DNA of 64,000 nucleotides, from assembly GCA_002633025.1 (NCBI GenBank), contig NMRB01000690.1, forward strand, positions 179,751-243,750, read 5' to 3'. The stretch's first letter is position 1. The number at the start of each line of letters is the position of its first letter. Both the position numbers and the translations under genes were made by a program. Below, in pieces: positions 12,066-23,996 of this stretch. The notes under the pieces are model-generated. The model searched no databases and had not been told where the DNA came from. It saw only the letters and a list, made by a program, of their open reading frames with translations. Source of the stretch: Notospermus geniculatus (Eukaryota; Nemertea; Pilidiophora; Heteronemertea; Lineidae).

Positions 12066-15000
12066 GAAAGCATCATTGATTACATTTTTATTCTGTGCAC
12101 TGAAAGGCATGCTCTTCTACTTCACTAAAAGTGGACCATGAAAGTCCTCAAACACCTTATTCAATACCGAGTACACAGTGCCTACACTTGTCTGTTGATT
12201 GAAAATTCTCAACATTGTTAATACTGGCAGTAAATCTATTTTTGAGAAATGGGTGATACTTATTGTAATGCATGCATGGAACGTGCATTGCGTGGCTGTT
12301 CATGACATTCAGCAAGGAGGCACACTAAATTGCATCATTCTGTCATGTCTGTAGCAAGGTGAAACAGGCCTACATGCACGACATGACAGCATGTACTGTC
12401 GGTATTGTTCATGTAGGCCTACATGTACATTTATATCAAGGGCTACAATGTTCATGATTTTTCAAAACAAAACAAGTACCGTACATGTAGTAGATGAACA
12501 TATCAATTTGTCTGATAAGTAGGCCTACAGCACTACATGTACATGTACCCAGCACATCAACTGTCAGAACTGTGTCTTTTATCAAAAACATAGAGGGTAT
12601 TTCATGAACAAAGAAGGGCCTATTATGCCTTCTTCTAGTAACATAAAAGGGCAGAGACTGGTTTTAACACGTTGATATTCACGAAAATTTCCATTCTTTC
12701 CGTCTCAACATGATTTTTAAGTCGGTCACAGGTACATGTTATCCAAATGTTACCAAAAACCCCCAGGCACTGCACAAGTTAATTTATGAAAGGTAGAGTT
12801 GATGTGAATTCAAATGTGATATTTTGATAAAATACACTACACACGAACCCCTTAGTAAGCAGTAATCAATGGAATAAAGAACAAAGGAAATAGCGCACAT
12901 TCTGAACATGCCCGCTGAATATCTCATTATCGGAGACCCAGGTCTATAGAAACCAAGACAATGATGACTCATCAGGTTTTGTGACACAGGGACAACGAAT
13001 ACTGTCAATCTGGGGGGTGGAACAATGGGCCAACAGAAAATTGACCCCTTGAGGCTCATCGATTTGCACCTGCTATTAAATATGTCCTCTGTCTTTGTCA
13101 GATACAGTTTACTGCAGTGAAGCCAGAGGAATTGGCAGTGCACATACCGGTACTTCAAACTTGATATCAATAATTCATTGCTTCAAACTGAATGCTGAAA
13201 CCCATACATGTACATGTAGCTGCCGCTGTATTTCTTTTCCTTGATGTAGTAGTGGCCAAAACATGGTTGCCAAGCCTGATATTATTTCAACATCTCACAC
13301 TGAAGCAATTCACACAAGACCTTAGCAACCACCGACACTTTGATAAACATTGATCTCAGACACGTACGCACGCTCTCAATCCACCCATCAATGCAATAAA
13401 ATAGTACAAGCAATGTGCATTATCACCTGAACATTGAGATCAATCGATAAAGTTCAGCTGTGACAGACATTCATCTAATATACTGCCTCAACACAATAGG
13501 CATACACTGGCCAACACAGGCATGATTTATGCAACTTTCACTGAAATGTGGACTGTAGCAGTAGGCCTATTTTAATGCGGTAAATGTGGCTGGAAGGCTT
13601 AAACATGACCGTCCAGTGGTCCTTTTTACTGGTGAGGGTACTCCATAAAGGAGGCAAAGACAGTGTTCTACATGTATACATCTACATATACCCCGGTAGG
13701 TAATTTTATGTTAAAGGAGAAGTGCAACATAACAAAACTTCATGAACTAGTGAAAACATGCAAATACCGGTACACCTGTATCAGGAGTACCAACACCTCA
13801 ACCCAGTATTCAAAGACCACAATTGAATGATCCTCAAATTGACCAATTTGATTTTGTCTCACACCACTATCAAGAAAAGTTAACACAAACCTCGGGTGCC
13901 CTGTCATGAGAAGCTTTCCGAAGACAGCTGATAAGGTCCATCTCACCGTAGTATGTCATTCTGTTGTACATTTCACATTTGAGTCTTTATTGATACACAA
14001 GCGGCAGATTCATACTGCACTCCTCTCCGAAGTCCCCAGGTTTTATCTCAACTGTAGTTCCTTTCCTTTCCTGCCTCAAAAAGTGTTAGCATCACAACAA
14101 ATGAGTGACAGTTCATTCTACAGGCAGATCATCAGATGTTAACCATGAATATCGCAGTCAAACAGGAGAAAAATCCTCCAATACAAAACATTACAGTCTA
14201 ACTTTACATGTACAATGTAAGTAACACCAAGTAGTATTCCAGTGGACGAAAGAAGTCTGGATGGATTCGTAACTCAACACTTCAGAAAATGGACGGTCAG
14301 AATGTCCTCAATCAGAACCCAGATTTACCTGAATGAACTGGATTGTAGTACGGGAAAGAATCCAATGGACGAATATTTTATACCATAAGCAAAATGCTCT
14401 ATACGAACTAGTGACCAATATTTATAGAAGTCCTTTTATCAGGTCACCAATGTTTCAATTTCAAATATTTTCACACGTTTTTTACCGCAGTGAAGCACGT
14501 CAAGTGGAATGTGCATTATTGTGCTTGAAATGATATTTGATATCTGGGTCAGCTGGCAGGATTCCTAAACTTCCTGGATGGATTCTAATCACAAATGTAA
14601 TAAGAAATACGTCACAATAGCACTGGAGTTTTCCTTCTTCTCTGTCATTCACCAATAGTCACTTATAAATTGGTATTCCATTAGAATTTTCTACTTTCAG
14701 ACATGGCTCGGCAATTTGAAATATCACTTAGTAGTATTGCATTGAACCAAGTGGACGGTCAATAGTTTCGATATGTATGGTTGCAAAATAACTAATATCC
14801 TCTGAATCTTGAGATGGATGGAAAGGTACTACTGGAAGGACACGTGTAATGCACAATGGATGGAGAAATCAACATATCACAGAAGTTCCCAAAGTTAATT
14901 ATACCAACTACATCCGTGAAGTACGATATGTGAGGCAGTTGCAAATGATTTCCACAGTTCCAATAAGAATGTGTAATTAGCTCACTCTCTCCTTGTGAGG

Positions 15001-15830
15001 CAATTACTTGAGCCACTAACGATCCTGATGAACTTCAGCCACAGCTATCCTGATCTAAATATTATTTTGATCCAGGCAGTTCAGCTGTGCTGATGTACTT
15101 GAGAGAAATATCAGTTACGAAACTGGACTTGCATGCAGAAAGAATGAAATTCCTTTATCCTTCAAAAAATTATCTCCATCTACACACAGTAATACACGTA
15201 GCTGCTTCATAATTTGATTTCATGCATTAAGTTACATACTCATTCCATGATCTAATCTGAACTGCAACTGCCTAAGTAATGAGTGTAAAAACTGTACTCC
15301 ACGATTCATCTTAATGGGACTCTGTTATGCATAGAAATTGATGGCCCAGTGAACATGTTATTAAAATCGAATCGACGTACACATCATGCTAGCTAGCACA
15401 CACATTCTTTATACGAACACCAATTATCTGAGCATTTAACACCACCCGTCCAACCACCTGTTATTTCTCACATCAATATTCAGAATTGAAGGTATAAAGC
15501 TCTTTCTATAGCTCTCACAGTCAAACAAGGTCCTTGATGTCTACATCAGTCACACGCTGTGAAGACCATGAGTGGTTTCCTGAAATGAAACAGTTCATTT
15601 ACAGACTCGTTCAATATTACAATGCCGTAAGACTCTGCTGGACATGGACCGTGAGTGACGGACAAGGCCCACCTGTCGTTTCCACATAGGCTGAAAATAC
15701 TGCTGGAACGAGGCCGTAGGGATTGTATATAGACCTACTAGGCCTAGGCCTAATTGTGAGACTTAAAGGGCCTAGCTACAGTGCCTATATCACTTATCAG
15801 TCAGTAGGCCTATATCCACATGTAAAACGT
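12066..15830. other. Probable first intron of the RAPGEF gene, no exon supported
   Basis: I looked on the minus strand for an upstream coding exon ending in phase 0, as exon A requires. The only phase-0 candidate is a tiny one at 15695-15678 (after TATTTTCAG, encoding MWKRQ) with a weak GTGGGC donor. The stretch is otherwise AT-rich, with scattered TACATGTA and TAGGCCTA words. Confidence 0.4.
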
Positions 15831-15840
15831 CTAACTTACA

Positions 15841-16200
15841 TGTAGCCTAGGGCCTACCGGTAGGATAACTCTCGAATCTTGGTAGGCCCTAGCTATGTAG
15901 TATGTAGGTAGGCCTACCAGAACGACTTTCCCCTTAGGCCTATGCCTACAAATACAATCCCTCGCCCGTCCCTGCCTCGGCAAGTGGCATGCTGGTCTGA
16001 CATCGATTGACGATTGAGGTGACGGAATAAGCCGCACACATTATTGGCCATTATTTAGGCTAACGTTACATAAAATGTACGCAAGATCATGAGATGGCAT
16101 GGTGGGGGTGAGATAGATGACAGTGTGCATGATGATGTGCACAGCACAGCGCTGCAACGCGACGCTCGGGCCTCGGCGTCGGAACAGGTTCGTCTGAAAA
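15841..16200 (-). promoter_or_regulatory. Probable promoter and 5' UTR exon of the RAPGEF gene
   Basis: Local GC and CpG rise sharply at 16140-16190 (GCAACGCGACGCTCGGGCCT), in contrast to the AT-rich surroundings. On the minus strand the stretch down to 15841 ends in a strong CAT|GTAAGTT donor, which would suit a non-coding first exon. This is inference from composition and one splice site; no transcription start motif is obvious. Confidence 0.4.
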
Positions 16201-16407
16201 ATAAGTTTTTCATGAGAATTTACATCATTTCACGCCATTTTCAGTAAATCAACAGAATAAGTATTACCAATGAGTGTAAGTCAACTTTAATTTTCTCATG
16301 CTAAGATCCATTTTCACTGAAAACTCGACGAATTTGTGCGACAAAATTGAAAACCCACCCACACATGGACTTGTTTACTTTCAGAACGAGGCTAGCTTTG
16401 TCACTTA

Positions 16408-16503
16408 GACTGGTTCCTATCTTTGCCGCTCCACTCCCGTGGCGCTACTGTCCGTAGTGGAATGAGCGCCACGGGATTGGAGCGGCAAAGACGAGAACCA
16501 GTC
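16408..16503. mobile_element. MITE, 96 bp, TA target site
   Basis: Inverted arms of about 38 bp (GACTGGTTC…TTTGCCGCTCCA… and its reverse complement) sit around a short centre. TA dinucleotides flank it at 16406-16407 and 16504-16505. It is non-coding. Confidence 0.8.
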
Positions 16504-17376
16504 TACACAGGTGGTTGTGTCTAAAATCTAAACTGGGTCTTCGCAGACTGGCCGGGCTATGGGATAGCCATTCATTGAAAGTCACAACCACATGTCACAT
16601 GATGATGTCTTTTTGAAGCTGATGGAAAAATGAAAGCTGTTTTGGGGGGCTGGGATATTTTATTTTACCCAACCAAAATTGATGAAAGAAATAAACTAAA
16701 TACTTTAGTCTCAATGTTCTTTATTGATAATATAGACCGATTTGTCACCAACCAAAAGTATTATGAAATGCACATTAACTTAAAAATACTTAGGCGAAAT
16801 AAGACATTGGAGAGAAGCTTATAAATTAATACTACTATCTGACCCAGACGAAGGACTGATGCAGGTCCAGCATTTCCCACCCATTGCCACAACCGGGCAT
16901 TTTTTGCAATGAGGAACCATTTACTACTTCCTAAAATCTGAACCTGCAGCAATGCTAGAATTAAGTCATAAGTTAAGCTACTTTAGATGCTGTACAAATC
17001 TTCTAACAAATCTACATCTAGACGGCAACACCAAAAACAAACACAGGGCTTCACTGGAGACTTGGCCACAGAATTCAACAACTGCCATTGCAATACACTG
17101 TAGATACTATGAACTTCAGAAGAAAGGCAATCCTTCATTCATCTCACTTGAAGTATTACATCTATGTTGCGTCCAGAAAATGATTTGTCCTTTGTTCATG
17201 CATGAACAATATGGCACAACCTCTGTTATCAGCAGGTTATTACCAAGGCCACTTGTGGCATTTATCATTCAACCAAAATAAATATGATCATCATGGTAAT
17301 CCTGAAAACTAAGGCATATCATCAAATGTCCAGTGCTACTTAGAGTGCTTTGATTGCTCATACATGCCCACCCTAA
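16504..17376. other. Spacer, no gene seen
   Basis: AT-rich spacer between the RAPGEF promoter side and the LRRC45 3' end. The plus-strand open frame 16952-17281 has no recognisable features. Confidence 0.4.
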
Positions 17377-17506
17377 GGCCCCTATTACATAGAAGTATAC
17401 GGTATACGAAAACGCCCGTTAACAAAGGCTTCGGGTGGATTCACGACCGTGAAGCCATTGTTAATCGGCGTTTTCGTATACCGTATACTTCTATGTAATC
17501 GGGGCC
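17377..17506. mobile_element. Harbinger-like MITE, TAA target site
   Basis: A 130-bp element whose arms of about 50 bp begin GGCCCCTATTACATAGAAGT and are near-perfect inverted copies. It is flanked by TAA at 17374-17376 and 17507-17509. A TWA 3-bp duplication with GGCC-type ends is typical of PIF/Harbinger MITEs; that family assignment is inference. Confidence 0.8.
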
Positions 17507-17601
17507 TAATAATCAAATACACATTCTAAATCATGCACTTGACAAATGACACATGACAATGTGACAACACATCACGGTATACTCTGAATGACACTGGAAT
17601 G

Positions 17602-17607
17602 TTTATT
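17602..17607 (-). terminator. Candidate poly(A) signal of LRRC45
   Basis: AATAAA on the minus strand, 383 bp after the LRRC45 stop. A nearby downstream alternative would be interrupted by the MITE at 17377-17506. Confidence 0.45.
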
Positions 17608-17989
17608 AATGTGCGTAATGATTAGCACCTGGATATGACAACATTGATATCGATGTCCCACAGAACATTCTTTAACTACAAGGAGTGAGAATGAGATCAT
17701 TTCTCTCTTTGACTATTTGATTTTGCAAACTCTTTAAATCCTTTGCCAATGTTGAGCATTACATTCTATTCAACAGTTTTCTCTATGATAAAGAAAATGG
17801 AATTCATTGTTCATGTACAGAATGCTGTGATGACCCAAAGGCAAAATTTAACATACTGCAATGTGTAACTTGTTAAGTAAAATCATATACAAAATTCAAT
17901 GTTCTAAACTCCTGCATATATCAGAATCATACATTACGAGGAAGTGGCAGGGGTAAACTGAATCTTGTTGAATTAAGTTTCATAGGAAT

Positions 17990-20900
17990 TCAGTGTTTGA
18001 CATAGTTGAGTATCGCTTGCTGGAGGACACTTGCACGTTGTGCTTCATCTTCTCGCATCCTCTGAATCTCTGTCTCTTTTGATTTCAATCTCTCTTGCAG
18101 TTCTGTAATTTCTCTCTCTTTTGCTTGAACTGCATCACGATGTTTGATAGTTTGCTCTGAAAATTAGATGATACAGCTGAGTAAGTGAGACTTCCACAGC
18201 TGAGAGGTTTACACACAGGGTTATGAGACCATTTGTACTTCAAGTACCGGTATATTCCAGTGCATATATGCTAGGCTCACCTGTAAGTTGTTGGTCAAGA
18301 TGATGTAGCTTTTCACGTAATTCTCCTTGTGTCTGATTCTCAGCTTCAAGTTTGCTCATCCGCTGTGTCATCTCCAGCCTGACCTTCCCAACTTCTGTCA
18401 TCATCTCACTGTTTTTACCGGCAAGATCCTATAAATACGAAAACAAAAAGGAGATGTAGACAAGAAACTGGAAGAACTTTCATTTCCTTCTAACTTTAAT
18501 GCACAACCGACACCAGATTCTCTAGGGCAAAACTATGACCTTTGACCAAAGACCAAAATACTTTGAGCAAGATATCTGGGCCGACAGCTGTATTGCATTG
18601 AAAACGAAAGCAAAACTCTGACATACATTTTGTAAGCCCTCAATCTTTCTCTTCAAAGCCTCATTCTCAAGAACCAAGCTGCTGTTTTTACTCTGAAGAT
18701 CCTGGACCGTCCCTGACAACATGTTGGCATGACTCTGAGTCTCATCTTTTGACTGCTGCAACAACCGGATCTTCTCTTCATACTGTTTACATCTCTGCTC
18801 CTGAAAAAGTATTGATAACCTTTATACATGTAGCATCAAGTGAGTTTCCCTGTTCATAAGTACATGTACACCCAGGATCCTGTCTCCTACAGATCACCTC
18901 TGGTTCAAACCAAGCACAAACTGAGCTCACCTCCTCCTGTCGAATCTTCTGCTTAGTGATCATCAAATGTTCCTCATTCTGTAACCGATCAGCAACATTT
19001 GCATTCTTCATCCGACTTATCTCTTCTTCCAGCTCCAGACGATTATTCTCCAACTTCTGGATGCGATCTTTTAAAGTTTTCTCTGATTCTTCGCAGTCCT
19101 GTTGGCATCTGGCTACCTGGAGAGAGAGTCACACAAATGAACTCCTTTAGATGTAAGATCTATCAATGATGCGGAATTAGGCTCAGAATATCAATTCTAT
19201 ACCTCTCGTTGCTTAAGTTCCTCCATCTCACGGAGAGCATCCTTGTACTTCTGTTTCTCATGTTGGAGTTTCTCTGAAAATGAATGGCATACATTAGGCA
19301 GACCAACACCCAAGAATGTATTCCATTTTGAAAGACTCCATTGGCCACCAACCAATATGAACCTGACTGACCAAAGCCAGTGCCCTACTGCATAGAATTG
19401 TTTTGATTCACAATCCACATTCCTCAGTGAGTGAAATGCTTGCATGGACTAACTGTGTTAGCAGCTCTTAATGTCACTTACCTTCAAAATGCGATGCTTT
19501 CAACTTGAGGTCGGCTTGATTGTGAGTGAGTTGTTCCTTTAAGTCATAGATCTGCTCCTGTTGAACTTTACACTTTCTCTCCATCTCATCAACCTGGAAG
19601 AGCATGATCACCACATTTAGGTACACAGCAATTCAAAGACAGAACTTAACATTTGAATGAAGTTTGAAGTCAAGAAATCGAAGAAATACAGAGCAGTCAA
19701 TTACCTTGTTATCCAGAGTAGAATTCTTCTCTGTGAGTTCGGTAACTTCCTTCAGAAGTTTTGTCTCAGTTAACTGGTGGTCCTGGAAAATATTTGATAA
19801 CAAATGTATCACCAGTAAATCCCCACAGTACAAACATGCCTTACTGGAGCAAACATCCATTACAACCTTATCATCATAGGGACTCCAAACCAAACTTTCA
19901 ATAAAAATTTACCTCTCTTTCTCTTCTCAGCTCTGTCTGATGTCTCTCTTTACTGTCATCTTGTTCTTGTTTGACTTTCATCACAATGTTCTGGTAGTCA
20001 TTGCTCTTGACTTCAGAGACGGCGAGCTCAGACTCAACCATTGACAATCTGAAGTAAGATACATACATGTAAGTACAATGTAGACGTCAGGAATCATGCA
20101 CCCACATGCACTAGAACGTTACTAATGTGTTGCTATAATGTGTTCCCCAGAAAGGTTTCTACTGGGAAAGGGAAACAGTATGATATGCTTTCAGGACAGA
20201 TCAGAGTGATAAGACATTGAAGGCTGAAGAAGGAAGGTGGACTTACTTGGCAGCCAGTGAGTTGAATGCAGTTTTCCTTTCCTCCAAGGCTGCCTGTAGT
20301 TGTCCAATCTTGTGAGCTGAGGAGCGATGAGAATGCCGCATGTTCTCTTCTTGCTTGTCAATGGTATCCATCAGATTCACCATCTGAAAGTTTGAAAATC
20401 GGTATAATTTTCCCTCTATTGGCCTTCAGTTACATACTCCCAACTCCATACTGATGCCAGAAACCTGGAAAAGGTCCAGCCTGATGACCCAAGTGCATGT
20501 ACGGCCTGGGCATAGTTGTCCAGCAGACTTTACTGTAACCTACAAGCTGAAGAACTACCAATTTGCACTTCTTCCACAAACCTGACTTTGCTTTTCCTTT
20601 TTGACAGCGATCAATTCCCTTCCCAGCATATTTTGTCGAGTTTGGTACTCGGATGCTAATGCTTGATGATCTGAATTGGCAAGTATAGCTGTGTCTGAAA
20701 CAGAGGAAAATAACTTGAGCTTTTATGGCGATTCCTAAAGTACCTTGATCACTACTCTGAACCAAGCAGGGGACATGTAAATTTGATACAGATACAGCCA
20801 TTATCCACTGTATTTGACTCTCTACAAAGTAAGCTAATGGCTCATATTCATAAAAGCTAGCAAATGCTTTTACTTCAAGTTTTGTAGTGCATTTACATTG

Positions 20901-23091
20901 GACCTCGCTGTTGTGCAAATCTTAAGTAAAAGCATTTGCTAACTTTTATGAATACCAGCCATTGTCAGTAAATGGAGAATAATCTATCACCTTACCTATA
21001 GCCTTTGAAATATCAACTGGCACATTGTTCCCAGCAAGATCCAGCTTGCTTAGAGTCTTGTTTGTTTCAAGCATACTCAAGAGGGACCGGCCCCCTATGA
21101 TGCCAACATTATTCCATCGCAAATCTGTGAAAAACAGTAAAGAAGTAGAAATTAACACAAAGGGTCCGGTCCCTAAAGGAATTCTTAAGAAAGAAAGGTC
21201 TGCCAGAGATGAAACTACAGTACATGTATGTGCGGAAATAAATGTGTTCCACATTGAATGCATCATAGCACCACAGCCACAACAAGGACACTGTTTTTTA
21301 CTAATTGAAACAAGTGACTTAGTAACGAGCGAAATTGATGGAAAATGCTTACCAAGATGAAGGAGTGTGGAGTTCCTCTTTAATGCTTGTGAAAGTTCTG
21401 TTGCCCCATCATGACTGATTTGATTGTTTCTGAGGTCCAAGGAAAACAGCGTGCTATTTGCAGCAAGTCCATCACAAAATAAGGAGAAGGCATTCTCCAA
21501 CATACCCATTGAATTCCATTCCAGGCATAAGCTGGAAGAGAAAAAATCAACTCAGAGAAAAGAGAGACATTCAGGTTAATTCCCTTTTCTTGATACTGAA
21601 TACTACAATTCAGAGCCAGTGACAGAGTGTTGTTTCAAAACAGTCATGTATTGGTTGTTCCAACCAATACATGAGAAGGTAATGAGAAGGTATTTTAATT
21701 CCCCAACTTACTGAGTCAATACTGTGTTGTTTCTGAGCATCTTCCCCAAAGCTTCTGCACCAGATGCACGAATATTGTTACCCTGGAACAGAGACAATCG
21801 GTTAAATAAAATCACAAATAGAAGCTGCAAGAAATCAGATCACATTGTATAGATTAGACTGCAGAAATGCTGACAGCATACATACCTTCAAATAGAGCCT
21901 TTGACAAGCAACATTGGAAGAAAGGCCATGTGCAAGCACTTTTATGCCTAGGGTGGAGAGAGAGAATGTAAGGCATCAGTCATCAGAAATGTACAATGAT
22001 TGACATTACTAGATATGCTATACGCAGAATATTCAAAGATCGTCTATCACCAACCTAAATTTTCTTCAGGAATATACTGGCAGTCTTCTGTATCATAAAT
22101 ACAACTTACCATCTTCAGTGATCATACAATCATTAAGTCTGATTTCCGTGAACAAGCGGTCAGTGGACAGAAGCTTTCCCAAAACAGCACATGTTTTTGG
22201 TGTCAAACTGTTGGTGGACAAATTAAGTGATGGCCTTCCTCTTTTACTTGGACTGCCACTCGCACTGCAAAGAACACAAGATAAACCAGTGCCCGATAAT
22301 GGTATTGAGGTGGTCTGTAAAAAGAAAGTTCAAGACCAGTATATAGATCCTCATGGTCATATGCTTGCTGCATCTGTCATAAATACATTCATCAGTAGAT
22401 GCATTTAAGGCACGGCTGGATAAGTATTGGAAACAAGCGGCAACGGTTTATGACTACAAGGCTAGATATTGAATTAAGATGTCTATTTACGGATCATTTG
22501 GTTTATTGGAAATAAGAGAGGATGACCAGTTTTTCTGCGTTTATGTACTTGTTGAAGATCATGGGCAGTAGATGTTTATTTTCGTGTCGAACAACAGGGA
22601 GATGGATTGGATTCATTATATTTTACTGATGATGTATTGCGACGTGTACACGTGAGGAACTATACCACTGTTTTTTGTTACTTTTAACCGTCTGCACCTA
22701 AGCCTTTGCGTTTTTGGCACCGCGTTATGTTTAACTTTCAACCGGAGGAGCCCAAAGTCAACAAATGGCTATAGTGGCTCTCAATACGATGATGATGATG
22801 ATATGGAATGAAGTTTTCACAATGAGAACAGGTAAAAAATGTATAGTAATGAAATAATAATAGTAATGGCAAAGTGACAACCAAAACAAGGCTAACACCA
22901 AAAAGATAATGGCAAAGTGACAACCAAAACAAGGCTAACACCAACAAGATCTAAAACAGAAAACAGGACCCACACTAAGCTTATTAGCCAACTTACCTGT
23001 CATGCCTGTTAAGCTGTTTTAATACACAATCTTGTGTATCAATGTGGTACTCCTTACAAAGACGAAGGTACTGATGCTTGAACTCTTCCAT
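17990..23091 (-). CDS. LRRC45: Leucine-rich repeat-containing protein 45, complete
   Basis: Sixteen coding exons join in phase to 2013 nt, 670 residues, the length I recall for human LRRC45. Exons (high to low): 23091-22997, 22264-22110, 21947-21886, 21782-21712, 21531-21353, 21124-20996, 20694-20582, 20383-20247, 20048-19913, 19782-19705, 19593-19482, 19273-19203, 19116-18931, 18800-18627, 18428-18281, 18156-17990. The start is [15 protein letters not shown]-terminal ribonuclease-inhibitor-type leucine-rich repeats (about residues 40-230; [43 protein letters not shown]) lead into a long coiled coil (about 250-650). The C-terminus is [19 protein letters not shown]. In vertebrates LRRC45 sits at proximal and distal centriole ends, supports the fibrous linker between centrosomes and helps early ciliogenesis. 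All splice sites are GT-AG. The start follows from homology. Confidence 0.95.
20837..20962. mobile_element. MITE-like fold-back in an LRRC45 intron
   Basis: Arms GGCTCATATTCATAAAAGCT… and …AACTTTTATGAATACCAGCC pair over about 37 bp, with AGCAAATGCTTTTACTT repeated inverted. The TATTCATAAA end resembles the 6.73 kb MITE. The target duplication is unclear. It lies between LRRC45 coding exons 6 and 7. Confidence 0.7.
22376..22803 (+). mobile_element. 3' fragment of a non-LTR retrotransposon
   Basis: One frame (22367-22429) reads [20 protein letters not shown] then YDYKARY and stop. This is the typical C-terminal end of a LINE reverse-transcriptase polyprotein (NSFKxRLDKxW…YDY). A 3' UTR-like stretch follows, ending in a GATGATGATGAT tail at 22789-22803. 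It is 5' truncated, as LINE insertions usually are. It sits in LRRC45 intron 1 in antisense orientation. The clade is undetermined. Confidence 0.7.
22864..22949. repeat. Two-copy 43-bp tandem duplication
   Basis: Two nearly identical 43-bp units starting TAATGGCAAAGTGACAACC, differing at one or two bases, lie in LRRC45 intron 1. The high identity implies a recent event. Confidence 0.85.
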
Positions 23092-23137
23092 AATTGATTG
23101 CTTTCACTGGGTTATCACTAATCAGGTCATAAAGTAA

Positions 23138-23996
23138 CTGAAAATGAGACAGTGGAATCAAACTAGGCCTAGCCTATATGATTGCGGTAAACTCAAATTG
23201 TACGCACGCCGACGTGACCAAACTTGTCAAACACCTGCGCGGTCCCAAAAACAAAAGAGCAACGCCAACGATAACGAACGGCCAGGAGGCAGGTCAGTTT
23301 GACGACGGCAGTAAATCTGGCTATTTCAGCTGTCAGGCAGAAACAAAATAAGGATTATGCCTACCTGCACGAGAATATGGAACCTCTGTACATATGGCGT
23401 GGTGTTAAATGATGAAATCGGTACTAATTGGGTGGAATTACGGAATTATTTCCCCGTTTTTCTTCACAATTTTTGTTTACAACGATAACAACAGCGGACG
23501 CCATCTTTAAAATTTGGTTGTCGTCGATCACCGCCGATCACCGACGTCGATCCTCCCTGCCGGCCTGAATTGGCCATCCTACAGCGTCTCCAGAGGCCGC
23601 AAATCGGAATCACTATTATTTGCCTCTACTTTTATTGTGATGACAGGCGAATAATTTCTTGTATCTTTTAGATAGTTATTTGTGTATTTCTTTCCCAAAA
23701 ATCTGTAGAAAATGCCGAGAATGAAGAGGGGCCACTTCAATTTAGATGTATGATGGTGTGACCGGTTTTCGTGGTACTAGGCCATGTAGGCTTAAGACTT
23801 TACCGCCCGATTGCGGCGTTACTCGCTTTGCGTCCGTAATTATTTTGTTATGTATCGAAAATAGAGATATTAATTTACCGTGAAATGTTTATGTCTCGCG
23901 GGCGCGCGCGTGAATAAACGGGAAAAAACGGGAGTACCACGAAAACTGTTCTACCCCGAAAACTGGTCACTCGATCATACCCGACCAAAATCCAAG
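23138..23996. promoter_or_regulatory. Bidirectional promoter region, LRRC45 and CISD2
   Basis: The two start codons are 905 bp apart on opposite strands. For LRRC45 a non-coding first exon is likely. An acceptor (CTCATTTTCAG, exon from 23137) precedes the ATG, and a donor CAG|GTAGGC lies at 23365. AAAGATGGCGTCC, a YY1-type element usually placed at transcription starts, lies on the minus strand at about 23498-23510. CpG density is raised at 23200-23300, 23490-23600 and 23800-23920, including CGGGCGCGCGCG just upstream of CISD2. Transcription starts are inferred, not observed. Confidence 0.6.

Noticed and set aside
15617-15662. 46-bp plus-strand exon-like segment (ATTTACAG … ACC|GTGAGT)
   Set aside because: Splice sites are good, but there is no partner exon on the plus strand nearby and no recognisable protein.
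19664-19879. Plus-strand frames across LRRC45 exons
   Set aside because: They are antisense shadows of the LRRC45 coding exons.
23880-23996. In-frame upstream ATG extending CISD2 by 39 residues
   Set aside because: The extension has no similarity to CISD2 and overlaps CpG-rich promoter sequence; the 23997 start matches the family.
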